This document shows positions 33,301 to 49,366 of a stretch of DNA of 64,000 bases, in pieces. How positions within the stretch are numbered: position 1 is the first letter of the stretch; each line of letters begins with the position of its first letter. Location: positions 5,808,001 through 5,872,000 of the forward strand of contig BSDZ01000004.1 in the NCBI GenBank assembly GCA_030268105.1, read 5' to 3'. Source of the DNA: Volvox africanus (taxonomy: Eukaryota; Chlorophyta; Chlorophyceae; Chlamydomonadales; Volvocaceae). Position numbers and translations under genes: made by a program. The notes beneath the pieces were generated by a model that was not told where the DNA came from, did no database searches, and saw nothing but the letters and a program-made list of their open reading frames with translations.

Positions 33301-35325
33301 GCGTCAGGACGGACGGTGGCTGTTGCAGCCGGCCCGCAATCTTGTGGGGTCCTGGGTCATCCTCCGTACCCGCAGCGATGCTGGCTGGCTATGACGTTTT
33401 GCGACGCCGGGGGAAAGCTACTGGATGCGCGCGCTCTTGCGCTGTGCGTCGACGCCCACGATGGGGCCTCCGTCGAGCCGGCGGCAGCCGGCGACGGCGG
33501 TGGCGGTGGCGGTGGCGGTGGCAGTGGCTCGCTCGCACCGGACGGTGTCAGCAATCAAGCGGCTCGGTCTTCACAACCGCAATTTTGCAACTGCAAACCA
33601 GACAGCAGCGTCAGCGGTGGCGGCGGCGGCAACGTGGACGCCAGGCACGACAGGAATGCGGTGGTGGTCCCACGGTGTTGGAAAGGTGCCGCCGGTGGCA
33701 GTAACGAAGCGTCTGTACATTTCGGCAACGGCGACGGCAGCTCGCTGCTGCCAACGGACTGGGGGCAGCCAGGGCCTCAACCGCAAACAAAGCGGCTAGA
33801 GACCGCGCAGCAAACGATGGGGGCGACAATGAGAACGACACCAGCGGCAGCACGTACGGAACTCGATGCACTTGTCTGCCGTACGGTCCTAGGACACGCA
33901 AGACTATTAAGTCGCCAGCTTGCGGAAGCATTCAGCGGCGCAGCCGTTGCCGCCGGCACCAGCGGTGCCGCCAGTACGGAAAGCGGAGCTACTCCAAGCG
34001 GCGCCGCCGGGGCATCCGTCACGCGTCGTCAGGGGCTTAGAGGGGCCTTAATGGTGCCCCTCACCCTCACCAAGCTGGGGGCGCCCACGGCCGCTGAGGC
34101 GGCCGAATGGCATGCGCTTCTACAACCCGGGGCCGGCGGCGGCGGCGGCGGCAATGGCGGCGAGCGGCCCCACGCCTCCAGCGGCGCTTTGCCGCGGCGG
34201 CGCTGGGACCAGGCCGCGCCGCCGGCGCCATCAACCACCTCCGCCGTCTGCTCCTCAGGAACCACCCTAGCAGCTGGCGACGGCGCTTCCGCCGCCGCCA
34301 ACCTCGATACTGCCGTGACATTAGCCTGGCTGGATCTTCATCCATCCGTCGTGGTGCAGCCAGGTTGTCGGTTACCAGCGGGCGGCTTTGTGATATCTGC
34401 TGTCCCGTCATCAGAGCCTCAGCCCTATTCCGTCCAGCTGCCGGCGATGCCCCTCAACCCAGCCCATGCACACCTCCACTCGCACCACCAACAACAACAG
34501 CAACACCACCAGCAATCCGGAGGGCCCCGCGCGCCCCTCACGCTGGTGGCCTTCCCCGCCCAGCGGCCTCCCAGCACGTGGTGCGCCGCAGCGGAGGCAC
34601 TCAACCGCCGCCTTCGGCTTCTCTCGGTGCACCCTTGGCCGATGCCGAGTCCAACACGACAGCCAAGTGGGGCTGGAGCTGTAGGGGCAGGAGGAGGAGA
34701 GGAAGGACAGCTGTCAGGCGGGTCCGTTTCACTGGCGCAGGCAGATGGACTGGCGGTGGTGCCGCTAGGGTTGTCGACGAAACCGAAGCGTCCCGCGGGT
34801 TGCTCCACAACCGCCCACTCGCCGTCGGGCACCGACTTCAGCGATGCCGTTCATCCAGGAACAGAGCAGCACCACCAGGCCTCAGGGCATCCGCATCAGC
34901 ACAAGCGGCGAAGATGGGGAGAACGCGTTGACGGGGGCGGCGGCCCCGTTGGAGGTGGTACATTCGTCAATGGCAGTAGCACTACCGTTGGTTTCGGAGG
35001 TTGCAGGACCGCCTATGCGCAGAGATGGTCGGATCCGAGCTGGTCCATGCTCCGAGACCTGTACGGACTCTGTTTGTTGCGCGACTGGCTTTTGTCGGCG
35101 CAGAGTGGGTCGCGCGGCGGGCCCCTCCCAGGCCGTTGCGGGGGAGGCAGGAATGGAGGTGGGAATGCTGCCGGCGACAGCGACGACTGGGACGCCGGCA
35201 TGGAAGACGGTGACGGCGCCGACGCGGGCTCCGACGCGCCGCTGCTACTGCCGCTCCACGCTGCAGTTTGTCGACAGCTACTGCGGATGCTGGTGGCATG
35301 TGAGCGGCTGTGTGCGGATATGTGA
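15396..35325 (+). CDS. MED13: Mediator complex subunit 13 homologue (MED13, C-terminal region)
   Basis: Six exons join in phase: 15396-15960, 16530-16744, 16936-16983, 17276-17368, 31063-32313 and 32704-35325. From the ATG at 15399 this gives about 1,596 residues. Read across the junctions, the centre follows the MED13 C-terminal (MID/PIWI-like) region in order: ALVGFE, GDWLAVQPAVLPCWDK, LEPCGPAKAAQYYVVC, then DVSATFLGMRLGIHTPGR. Later come PALVVYIVPPSDSEA, VVLPSSLHDITGASVRATA, WLAMTFCDAGGKLLDARA and a C-terminus with RDLYGLCLLRDWLL and LPLHAAVCRQLLRML. MED13 links the CDK8/cyclin C/MED12 kinase module to core Mediator in the nucleus. Long Gln, His, Gly and Ser runs interrupt the conserved blocks. 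The usual N-terminal MED13 domain is not seen; upstream exons are either missed or absent. The fourth intron listed here (17369-31062) is filled by a minisatellite. Confidence 0.75.
16371..16462. repeat. duplicated CTATGGC(C/T)CCTCCC microsatellite
   Basis: Two CTCC runs, each preceded by CTATGGC, flank a CAC run. They lie in the intron between the first two supported MED13 exons and look like a local duplication. Confidence 0.6.
17480..19030 (+). repeat. segmental duplication within the satellite, left copy
   Basis: Landmarks recur 7,530 bases to the right: GGGAAGGAGA at 17871 and 25401, CAGGAAGGAA at 18461 and 25991. After a 31-base difference the offset becomes 7,484-7,500: AACAGAGAAT at 18711/26195 and 18924/26423. 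The exact ends are by eye. Confidence 0.7.
25010..26530 (+). repeat. segmental duplication within the satellite, right copy
   Basis: Partner of 17480-19030. The order of unit variants is kept, including the rare CCCAGG, GAAAAGG and GAGGACGAGG variants. Single-unit gains or losses account for small offset changes. Confidence 0.7.
30768..30782 (+). promoter_or_regulatory. G-quadruplex motif at the satellite's right end
   Basis: Four GGG runs are separated by single bases (A, A, C). This is a perfect short-loop quadruplex motif on the MED13 sense strand at the edge of the array. Folding and function are inferred. Confidence 0.55.
30898..31040 (+). repeat. dispersed repeat copy D, strongly diverged
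   Basis: It shares the order CTTTACGGCCTTT, GCGGCCTAGCTAACG, TTTGGACGA, CCATCCTCACTGTTCATAGTCC and ATCACCAGCACCTGG with the copies in UBP14 introns. It sits between the satellite end and the 3' splice site of the large MED13 intron, which ends at 31062. Similarity is partial and judged by eye. Confidence 0.45.
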
Positions 35326-37635
35326 GGGATGGGTGCTTATTTTATACAGCTGCAAATGGAGTTGCCTGATCAGGCCAGCAAATGCTTCGCCTTGGATTGC
35401 CCAGCACTCTTCCACCGTTGTTGCCCATCTGCTGCATGCGCCCCTCCGCGGCCTTGTCTCGGGCACTCGCCGATGCGGGGTTTGCAGGAACGTCGGCGAT
35501 CGGGGAAATCAGAACGGGTGGCGCTAGAGGTCTCGCCGATGCCAGGGGGTCGGGCTGCAGCTATAGGCCAGGGAGAATAGGAGGGGGGAAAGAGGGATGT
35601 GAGCCAAAGGGTGCGGGTTTGCGGCAATTGCGACGTCTTGCGGGGTTCTCCAGCTTCCCGATCCAAGTTGTGAGGTCCAGTTTTGCCGCGATATTGGACA
35701 GCAGCTGTTGTGAATGGGCAGCTTCGCAAAGCCACATCGTTGCTGCATAGGGGGGTAGAGTGCGTGTTCAAGCAAATTTATGAGGACATGACCACCTAAA
35801 GCTTAGGATACGGCAAAATTATATAACCGCTGACTTGGTGATGGTGTGACATGACGGAGGTGACGGTGGTCACAGCAAGGCACCGTACATCATGCATATT
35901 CGTGAGGTGATACGGAGGATATGAAGGTGGATGCACACAAGGTGAGGTAGGGCACCGTTGGGGGTTGCCTGGGGCGAGCACCATCACGGGGTAGCGGAAA
36001 CGGAAGAAACGGATTGGGCGTTGCAGGGAGGGCAGCCCACGTGGGCGTGGGCGTGTGTCCCCCCATTTTAGGGAGCAGGAGCGGGAGGAGTAGGAGGAAG
36101 CGGCGTTGAGCGGTATGTTGGGTCCTCTTACAGAGGTTACGAACAAAGCTGCATGGCTCTGGAATCTGGACTCGGATCCGGATCTGAATCCGGATTTTTG
36201 ATCCGGGCTAAATCAGATCTGGATCCGGGTTCGTGTTTGGTTCCTCCGCACTCGTCATTTATGAATGGAGTTTGCGACCAAGATTGAATATGGGGGAAGG
36301 GGAAAAGGATCCAAGAACGGGCCTTATGTACGGTCCCATCGTACGACTTGTGACTTGGTGAGCAGACCTACACACACGACACGTACTTAGCTCTTGCGTC
36401 CCTCCTCTCCCAGAATCGCGCGTAATACCTCCCCCTTCTGCCCTCTTGTTGTGACGGTCGTGATGTGGTTTCATGACCTGTTTGCGTTTGTCTGTTGGTC
36501 GCTGTCTGACCTTGTCTGTCGTCCTGACTCCCGGTTGTGTGAGTGTATGTGTATGTGTATTGTTTGTGCGCACCCAGATCGTGTTTTGAGACATTGACGC
36601 TTCTTGCCGCTTAGGGTCGAGTCGAACACAGGAAAGACCGAGACGCAGCACACGCAAGGCATATGACTTGGGAACACTTTTTCCTAGATGCTCATTTCCC
36701 TTTCATTTAGCATGGGATTTGGAAATGGTTGGTGAGCTAGACAGGATTGGGCGTGTAGTGCTTGGTGATGATGTTGAAACGGCGGCGAGGACCGCTCTCT
36801 TGAGTAAATGAATGGCGAGGAGCCAGGCCTGGCTCTCGGGCTGAGCGTCGGGTCGTGAGGCAGTGAGCCATTACTTAAGTCGTATATCCGCACGCGACGT
36901 GTAGTCTCGGTCCCAGGGCAGTCTTATCATCATCGTATCCGCCCATTCACCCCCAAGCTGAGCGGCATGTTCTTTCCCGGCCACAAACTCCCGTGTGGCT
37001 TACAATTGGTAATTATTGCCACAAGAAGCACGCTTCCAACGGACAGGGCCCCAAATTTCCGCCGATAATTTAAGAAGGGCAGATAACCCCTCAACACGTT
37101 CCAGTCACATTCATAAAATGTGGCAACAGTACAACAGTACGGGCCGTGACACAAATGGATTCGTGTGTGAAAAATTAATTCCGCGAAGCAGGTTGCTTGA
37201 AACAAAAAAACCCGGTGAAAACGGGCTACCATGCTATCTTCCTGCTACTACGACTTAACACAAAAACTTCGTCCGCCGTCATCCGGTACCTCCATCGTCG
37301 CCTTTCAGATCAACGGTTCTCACAGCACGCCCCGCTGTCCCCCAAACCGAGATTTTCAACCGCACAGTGTAGAGGTCTTCCTCAATGATTACGCGCTGTC
37401 CTTGAAGGGCCCCGAATTCCACCCCACCCCTAAGCCGATGGGCAAGCCAAGCCTCCGGGCCGCCGAAGCCGACCCTTTGACGACACATGCAAGGTCTCCA
37501 AGACTAGGAACTAGGGAGAGGAAGATTGCCGAAGACTCAACACACCATAACACCACGTTTCCTCCCTCCTTGTCCTTGCTGCCTATCGGTCCGCGTTTCC
37601 CCACCCCTGCCGACGGGCCCCTACTGTCTCCGCTT
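35326..37635. other. convergent intergenic region, MED13 / BiP
   Basis: This holds the two 3' UTRs. I see no convincing exon. A patch at 36161-36231 carries imperfect GGATCCGGAT/GAATCCGGAT/GATCCGGGC repeats. The rest looks unique. Confidence 0.5.
37000..37004 (-). terminator. candidate TGTAA poly(A) signal, BiP gene
   Basis: Minus-strand TGTAA lies 632 bases past the BiP stop at 37636. Confidence 0.35.
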
Positions 37636-42922
<5,287 letters not shown>

Positions 42923-43096
42923 CGCCGCACGAACCGAGTCCCGACAAAGAGATAACAAGTACCTTTATGCCGTGATACAAACTTGAATTCAAATTGTAAA
43001 TTTAAATGTAATCCTTTCAAATGACGTAATGCTTTAATGATTATTGGAGATGCTTTAAGTAGCAAGCACTTCAGCTCGGTCGTTGACCGTTAGCGC

Positions 43097-43128
43097 GACA
43101 GGGTGTCCGCGACAGCGGACACCCTGTC
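43097..43128. promoter_or_regulatory. perfect 14-bp inverted repeat upstream of BiP
   Basis: GACAGGGTGTCCGC and its exact reverse complement are separated by GACA. The structure lies about 175-205 bases upstream of the BiP start codon, so it is in the BiP promoter or 5' UTR. It could be a hairpin or a dimeric protein site. Related GTGTCCCTGGACAC and GCGGACACC motifs occur at about 43150 and 43263. Confidence 0.6.
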
Positions 43129-44496
43129 ACACAAGATTTCATTGATGAGGTGTCCCTGGACACCGTATTGGGTTATCGGGAATATTTTTGCGTCAAGTGC
43201 CGCCAGTCTAGAATCTACTGGAGGATGACGATGTCGCACACCGAGACTGATCGAGGCTCTACCGCGGACACCTAAGAAGGGTAATACTGTTTGTTTTCTT
43301 GTAATTTAAAAATAATGTCTTCATCTTATTGCACATACAATCCGAGTAGTGGCGAATATATTACAAAAGAGCGATGGATGATTGACTTGTTGATCAATTG
43401 ACGTTGGGCGTCCCACGCTCATTGGGCGTCCCACGGTCGATGTGGAACCTGATGTCGAAATCAATTGAAGCCAGGCATTTCAGTTGTTCCAAGTAATCCT
43501 ACTTATCGATAAGGCGTGTTTGGGGCATTGGTTGGCGGTCTTGAATTGTGAACCGGCTTGCAAACCGGACGTGTAAGCTACAAACATTCTCAGCCTTTCC
43601 ATTCATTCATTATGATCTGGAATATTATTTTAATATGGCATCTGCGGAGCAGGAGTTCTGGATGATGTCACAGCCTGCTCGCGGCTGTGGACGTGACGAT
43701 GGTGCGCTTTAATTGGGTCTAGCAGTCAAACCGGGGCCAGGAGGTTCACAAATCCCTGCGTCTAATGTTAGCAATTATGTATAGATCACTTATTGTCAGG
43801 TTTTCGTTGTTATCGTGTTGTTTCGGGGATGAATGGGCACTTGGCGTACATCAGGGTCAGGAGTTCAAGTGGAAGAAAATGCCCACCACGCCACGCCCGA
43901 TTAACACCTGCAATTCCTGCGCTTGTTGTCATCTACACTAGATATACATACAAGTAGTTAATCTGGCTTTATGGGTGCGGATATAAATGGATATAACTTA
44001 GATGATATCACTTTACTTAATTCAATGTTTGCATCTGCACCAAGGGTTCGACCTGGGGGATCTGGCTGACCGGCAATGAGCTGGTGCGCCTGGAATAAGA
44101 GCCAGACGGTAGCTAATTCAAGCTTACTGCCCCAACCAACCGGAGAACCCGTAGCATATCGATATAATTGCCATACCGGGGTCATGAAACAGCAACTTAT
44201 TAACGAATGCAAGGCCCTGACCTGCCGTAGCTCTACCTGAGCCCCTTCCGCAGTGGCCTGATGCTCTCTCCTGAGACATGGCCCCTGCTAGCGGGATCTG
44301 CGCAAGAGGGCTGCAAGGCGAATATCCCCAAACCTATTTGCCACACGCAACGCTTTGGGGACAATAAGCAATCCCTCCGCGCGGGCGTCCGTTCGGTCCG
44401 GTCTGCCCAGGACAGCCTCGCACCCACAGGCGGCCGTTTCCGCCCTCCAGCTACGCCTCGTTGCTCTCTCTCTCTCTCCTCGCGCCTCCGCTATGT
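43129..44496. other. intergenic region between INSIG-like 3' end and BiP 5' end
   Basis: This contains the BiP upstream region described above and the presumed INSIG-like 3' UTR. A minus-strand open frame at 43958-44212 has no domain I recognise, so it is not called. No RNA gene is seen. Confidence 0.4.
43404..43435. promoter_or_regulatory. tandem TTGGGCGTCCCACG motif upstream of BiP
   Basis: Two exact 14-bp copies (43404-43417 and 43422-43435) lie about 480-515 bases upstream of the BiP start. Each pairs TTGGG with CCCACG; the second reads ATTGG-N5-CCACG. The parts resemble ER-stress element halves (CCAAT/CCACG), but the spacing is not canonical. A regulatory role is inferred. Confidence 0.35.
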
Positions 44497-44750
44497 TCAC
44501 CCTTCCTGAGTCGGCTTATCCCCCGCATCCTCTGAAGCTCTCTTCGGTGCAGGCGCCGCCGCCGCGGCCGCCACCGCTCCAGCAGCGCCATTCGCGTCAT
44601 TAGGAGCGGGTGCTGCACCCGACAATGGCGGTCCGAAGCGCTCCGCCTCCTTCATCGTGGACCAAGTGTACCTGCCAGTTAAAGGGGCGCATCGTGAGAG
44701 AGAAGGTGAAAAGGTCTTTCTTCCTTCCTCCTCACGGACTTCGCGAGGGT

Positions 44751-44837
<87 letters not shown>

Positions 44838-47757
44838 AGAGCTCAAACCCAAATTGAGAGGGGAAGGGCAAGGGGAAGCGCCCCCTTCCCCATCCGGTGT
44901 AGTGAGACACCGCTGATCCGGTTGAAACTGCTGACGCGCAATTAAGGTAACAGACCTCTCAACACCTCTGCGAGGTCTGATGATGAGGAGATGTCCATTC
45001 GGCTTTTGCCGCTCAGGGCCCAAGAGCCGTATGCTTGGTGAATCCGCCGCACTACCCTCCCAACACACAAGTAGTCTCAAGTGCTCCATACGACCGGTAC
45101 AAGCATGGTAGCACGAGAAGTCGTAATGTTTCAAATGTAACGCCAGCGAATGTACGACGACTTTTTCCCACATAGGCTGCTGATATCCCCACCTTGCGAG
45201 GCTGCCCAGCGCAGGTGTATAGAAGAAATAGCACCAAAACACCCACGACACGCACACACCAGCAAGATCCGCCTTTGGGAGAGAGGGGGAGAGGGTCTCC
45301 AGGAGACGTTAGGGATCAGAGCATGCGCATGCAAGCGTGTTCGTATGCGTGTGTGCGTGTGTGTGTTTCTTCGCCACAGTGCAAGTAGGGGTTAGGAAAT
45401 ACCCCCCACTTCCGTACGTGCAGCTGAAAGGTAAACCCGGAGGAGTCCGGCACCTCCCCGTCCCGACACCAATGCCCCCCCATTAGCACCACCGCTGAAG
45501 CTGCTGCTGGTCATTACCACTGTACACCACCGTACACAGAGACACAGCGATACCTCTACAACGGGGGCCGAGCCGGTCAACGGCAAGGCACCAGCTACCC
45601 CACTGTAAAGTGCAGAGTGGGATCAGGTTACGGGTCAACGCAGAGGAGCACGTGACGCTAACTACAAGGCCCACAAGGCCGTCTAGGCCCTGACCGGGCT
45701 GCGACCCACCCGCGGGTAGTGCCACAATGGCACCACTTGTAGCATCAGCACCTCCACAGCAGGTGCTCCGAAACCGCACAGAAACGCCAGGAGGATGCCC
45801 TGGAGTCAACATAGAGGGTCAGCAAACGAGCTGTGAATATCGGACGAGGAGAAGGGTACACTCCCCAGCACATCCCCCCCTCCCCAGCACATCCACACAC
45901 ACTGGGTGCACTCGCGTGCGGAGAAGGGCACGGGAACGGAGAGGCGGCAAAAGAGGCTTGTGGGTTTATCCAAAGAAGATAAAGTCGGCCACCAACGAAC
46001 CTGCCACCGGGTAAGAGGTGGTGCCCGGGGACTGCCATCTCAGAGAAGGCTAGGGTGCTAGGGTGCTAGGGTGCTAGGCCGATAGCTGGTTCTGATAGCG
46101 AAGGCCCCCTCTGGAACCAAGCCGTATCTGATCAACCAATTGCCCGTACGGAGATAAGCAGAGCTGCCGTAACGGGGTGTGCTCCCTTCACAATAAATTG
46201 CTGGAGAGAGTGGAAACGCAACAATTTGTTCCAGTCCCAGCTGGAAGGCGGCGAACCAGCCCCTAGGAACGGGGACGCCGTGTGGCCAACCCAAACGCCC
46301 CAGCCCCTACTTGTCGGGTTCCGTCAAAGAGTCGCCAATTTAGAAGAGCCGCTGAGCCCAGGACCAGATGGATCTGCCAGTACGGCACTCCCTGGGGAAG
46401 CGGGTCGGCGGGTCGGCCGGGAAGCGGTATTGCGCATCGGGGGAGATGAGAACTTGAGACGGATTGAAGAAGTTTTCGCCGTTTTGGATATGACGAAAGC
46501 CGCATGAGAGTTAAACCGTGATGGTGAGGATATCGGCAATTAACATAACCTACCATCTGCCATAAGTTCATCATCCTATCTATCGTACATGTCGTACACG
46601 TACACGTACCCTCCTTACCTTCTCGTATAGCGTGGCGCTGAGCTGCAGCAATACCGCCAGCACACCGAATGCCAGCGCCACAAAGCCCAGATTCAGACAG
46701 CGCGACCTGATCGCGGAGGTCGCCTGTGAAGGGTTCAGGTTATCTGCGGAGGTGTTAAGTCGCGAACGCGGCGGCATGGGCGCGAGTGCTGTGCGAGTCT
46801 GTGGCTTCAAAGCGGCGGTGCAGCGACGGCGGCGGCGAGAGGTGCGACGGCAAAGCTGTGGCAGCAGCTACTAGAGCATCCACCGTGACAACAGCGCAGC
46901 ATGGCTGTAACAGCCGCAGCGGGCAGCGGGCAACTCCCCTGGGCAAACGGTCAACGGTCAACGGCCGCCAGTGCCTGATGCATGACTTGCCAAGCAGGAG
47001 CAGGTGGGGCTCACCCCTCCCTAGAGGCTTTGCAATTGTCAAATGGCCAAATGAGGGCAGCCCTGCCTGACGCTGTCAGTCGCGTCCTGTTGACCATCCA
47101 TAAAGTGAGTCCTCCTTGACAACATCCCGCATCGTAAAACCACATCCAGGCCGCCAGACTCGCATAATTTACAGAGAGATAGGCAGAATTATGAATCTGC
47201 AACATCCTCCCGCCCCCGGCAATATAAGTACATACATTCAATGCATGGCTGCTTGCAGGTCTTGTGAGGCCCTTGCTAGCCCGGGCCTTATGGGCTCTTG
47301 TGAGGGCTTTGTTCCAACCCCACAACCCCGCAACCCCACAAGCTCACAGGTCATGCATACAGCTATCGAGAGCCTCGATCCACTGACCCATGATGGGGTG
47401 CAAGGAGCCCAACACAATGTAAAAAGCTGCCAGCAGCGGAGGCACCACCAATGATGTCTTCAGTCCACCCAGTACGATCGGGGCCGTGTCATACACCTAA
47501 GGAAAGGAGGGGAGGGGAGGGGAGGGGAGGGGTACGATATAGCTTAATAAAACATCCATGTATAGATGACGATGTACGAGCTCATGTAATTCTTTAGTGG
47601 AGCCACAGCCTCGCCTGCAGGCCCATGCGCGAGTGGATGCCATCGAGCAAGGTACCCGTGATGGCGCCGCTGTTAGCCAGGGTGCCCAGGAAGGCGGGCC
47701 ATTCCGGGGAGCCGGATAGGGCCCGCTCCAGTAAGCTGGGACTCGGGGCAGAAGGTC
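44497..47757 (-). CDS. INSIG-like multi-pass membrane protein (5' end unresolved)
   Basis: Seven exons join in phase: 47757-47615, 47496-47388, 46743-46619, 46391-46311, 45799-45710, 45272-45193 and 44671-44497. They give about 267 residues without the N-terminus. Blocks resemble the INSIG family: LLDGIHSRMGLQVYD, then GGLKTSLVVPPLLAAFYIVLGSLHP (compare WWVPPCCG...IGLLYPC). Hydrophobic spans follow in LGFVALAFGVLAVLLQL, IHLVLGSAALLNW, GILLAFLCGFGAPAVEVLML and VCVSWVFWCYFFYTPALGSLAR. The tail is Ala/Pro-rich and ends PTQEG. In animals INSIG is an ER protein that binds sterols and holds SCAP; a role in algae is unknown. The first listed exon begins in phase after one base, so at least one more 5' exon exists. 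Its downstream intron appears to start with GC (CAG|GCGAGG). Confidence 0.6.
44754..44836. repeat. compound (CA)n(CG)n(GA)n microsatellite
   Basis: About 22 CA, 7 CG and 11 GA dinucleotides follow one another inside the last intron of the INSIG-like gene. The CA and CG parts could adopt Z-DNA. Confidence 0.9.
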
Positions 47758-49366
47758 CTGCGGATGGTGGAGCAGGAAGTGAGGAGGGAAAGCGGAAGAA
47801 GAGGAGGAGGAAGGATGAGGGGATTTCATGGGGGTCGACAAAGATAGTCATAGGAGCCCATAAGGAGGTCGGGAATCAGGACAAGCAAACAGACGTATTG
47901 GATGGAAGTGAATGTTCAGGTGAAAGGTTTTTGTGGACGTGGGGTTGGGCTGGATGATGTGGGTATAGAGTGGTGGTGGACGCAGAGAGGATGCCATTTT
48001 GTGTGCGCGAAATACCGGGAGAAAGTGTTCCATAGTGTGCCATGTCAGTAGTGGCTTTTAAACAGGGGGTAATGCAGCCTCTGGAGGCTTAATGAAAAGA
48101 CCTGAGAAGTGAGAACAGCTAAAGCCCGTGAGGCCAGGCCATCAGCGCTAAACCGGTTGGTCTGTACCGGTAGTCAGTTATGGTTGTCCTTAGCATTGTA
48201 CCTTGCTAAGCTTATTTGGTGTTCCAAGGAAATTGGTTTATCTTAGAATGTGATATGTCTTCAACACAGATCAAATATTTCAATTATGGAGCAGGCCGCG
48301 GCACGCGAATGAGCGAAGTTTATTCACGAGGTTTGCAAGACCCACCACTCGGCTCAGAGTTTGATTGCGAAATGCCCATGCGTCGGCGGCTGAAATTGAT
48401 AACCTTGGTGCCGCAACCAAAGGCGCGATGAAGAGGCTGACAAGTGATGAAGGAACGAGCCACCATGGGACGAGCCGCGGCCGAACAACCTGGTAGTTTT
48501 TTCAATGAGCACTGAGCCATAATTATGATATTCAAGTGGCCTCAGCAAGTGCGGGATAAGATATGTTCTCAGGACACACGCTTTTAGGAAGTCAGGATGC
48601 TCAAGAACTTGCGAACTTCCCGAGTTATGCATCAAGATTAACCTGCACTTTACAGACTGTAGGATGATATTATCTTCCGCATGAACACGACGGAAGCTAG
48701 TATATCGTACAACCGCAGTACAATGCCGACTCTCCTCCTCTCGTCTATCACTTCCATTATTAGTCGTGGCGAGGCGCATTCTACGTCCACATCCTTCCGC
48801 CCTGCCGCCTGCACCACCTATCAATGCGTGCGGCAAGCAGAGAGCCCACGGCGCCCGATCAGAGGATACCCTGGCCCTGGACGACGGCGTCCTCGCACGG
48901 CATATGGCCCTAGATCACCCATCCGACGCATCTGCCTCGCTGCCACCTTCATTCGCAGCAACGAGCTTTCAAGCCCCTTCCCCCTGCCAGCAGCCTTGTC
49001 CACGTCGTCTACGGTGCTCGTTGGTGCTCGTCTACTGTCTACGGTTCTGCCGCTCATTTAGTCAGAAGGGACTTGGCAGCACATGTGCAGCACACGCGCC
49101 TAAGCCTCCGCGGTCCACCTGCCCTCCACTGATCCTGGTATTCTTCCTCGCCATGTCGCACCTCGCAGCGGGGCATCATGCACCACCCCATGCTGTGAAG
49201 CCCTTCGGCCTCTAAGCATACATCCAGCGGTGCCGTTTCCATTCTGCAGGTCTCTCCTTTTCCCCTCCTCCCTTGTGTCCTTCCCTGCTGCCGCTGTCCC
49301 CGCTGCTGCTACTTGCCCCACCGCCGGCAGCGCTGCCGCCGCTGCTCCCGCGATTCATTTTGGCGT
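47758..49366. other. region between MORN 3' end and INSIG-like exons
   Basis: It should contain the missing 5' exon(s) of the INSIG-like gene and the MORN gene's 3' UTR. The 47760-47860 part is pyrimidine-rich on the minus strand, as expected before a 3' splice site. I could not pick the INSIG-like start codon among several minus-strand ATGs. Confidence 0.4.
48650..48654 (-). terminator. candidate TGTAA poly(A) signal, MORN gene
   Basis: Minus-strand TGTAA lies about 715 bases past the MORN stop at 49367. The distance is long but within what these algae use. Confidence 0.25.

Noticed and set aside
32831..34931. Other-frame reading frames rich in Arg, Pro or Ala over MED13 exons
   Set aside because: Shadows of the GC-rich MED13 last exon; only the frame ending at 35325 carries MED13 motifs.
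44040..44070. tRNA T-loop-like GGGTTCGACC
   Set aside because: No matching acceptor, D or anticodon arms can be folded around it.
43958..44212. Minus-strand 84-codon open frame
   Set aside because: No recognisable domain, no splice partner and no support beyond openness.
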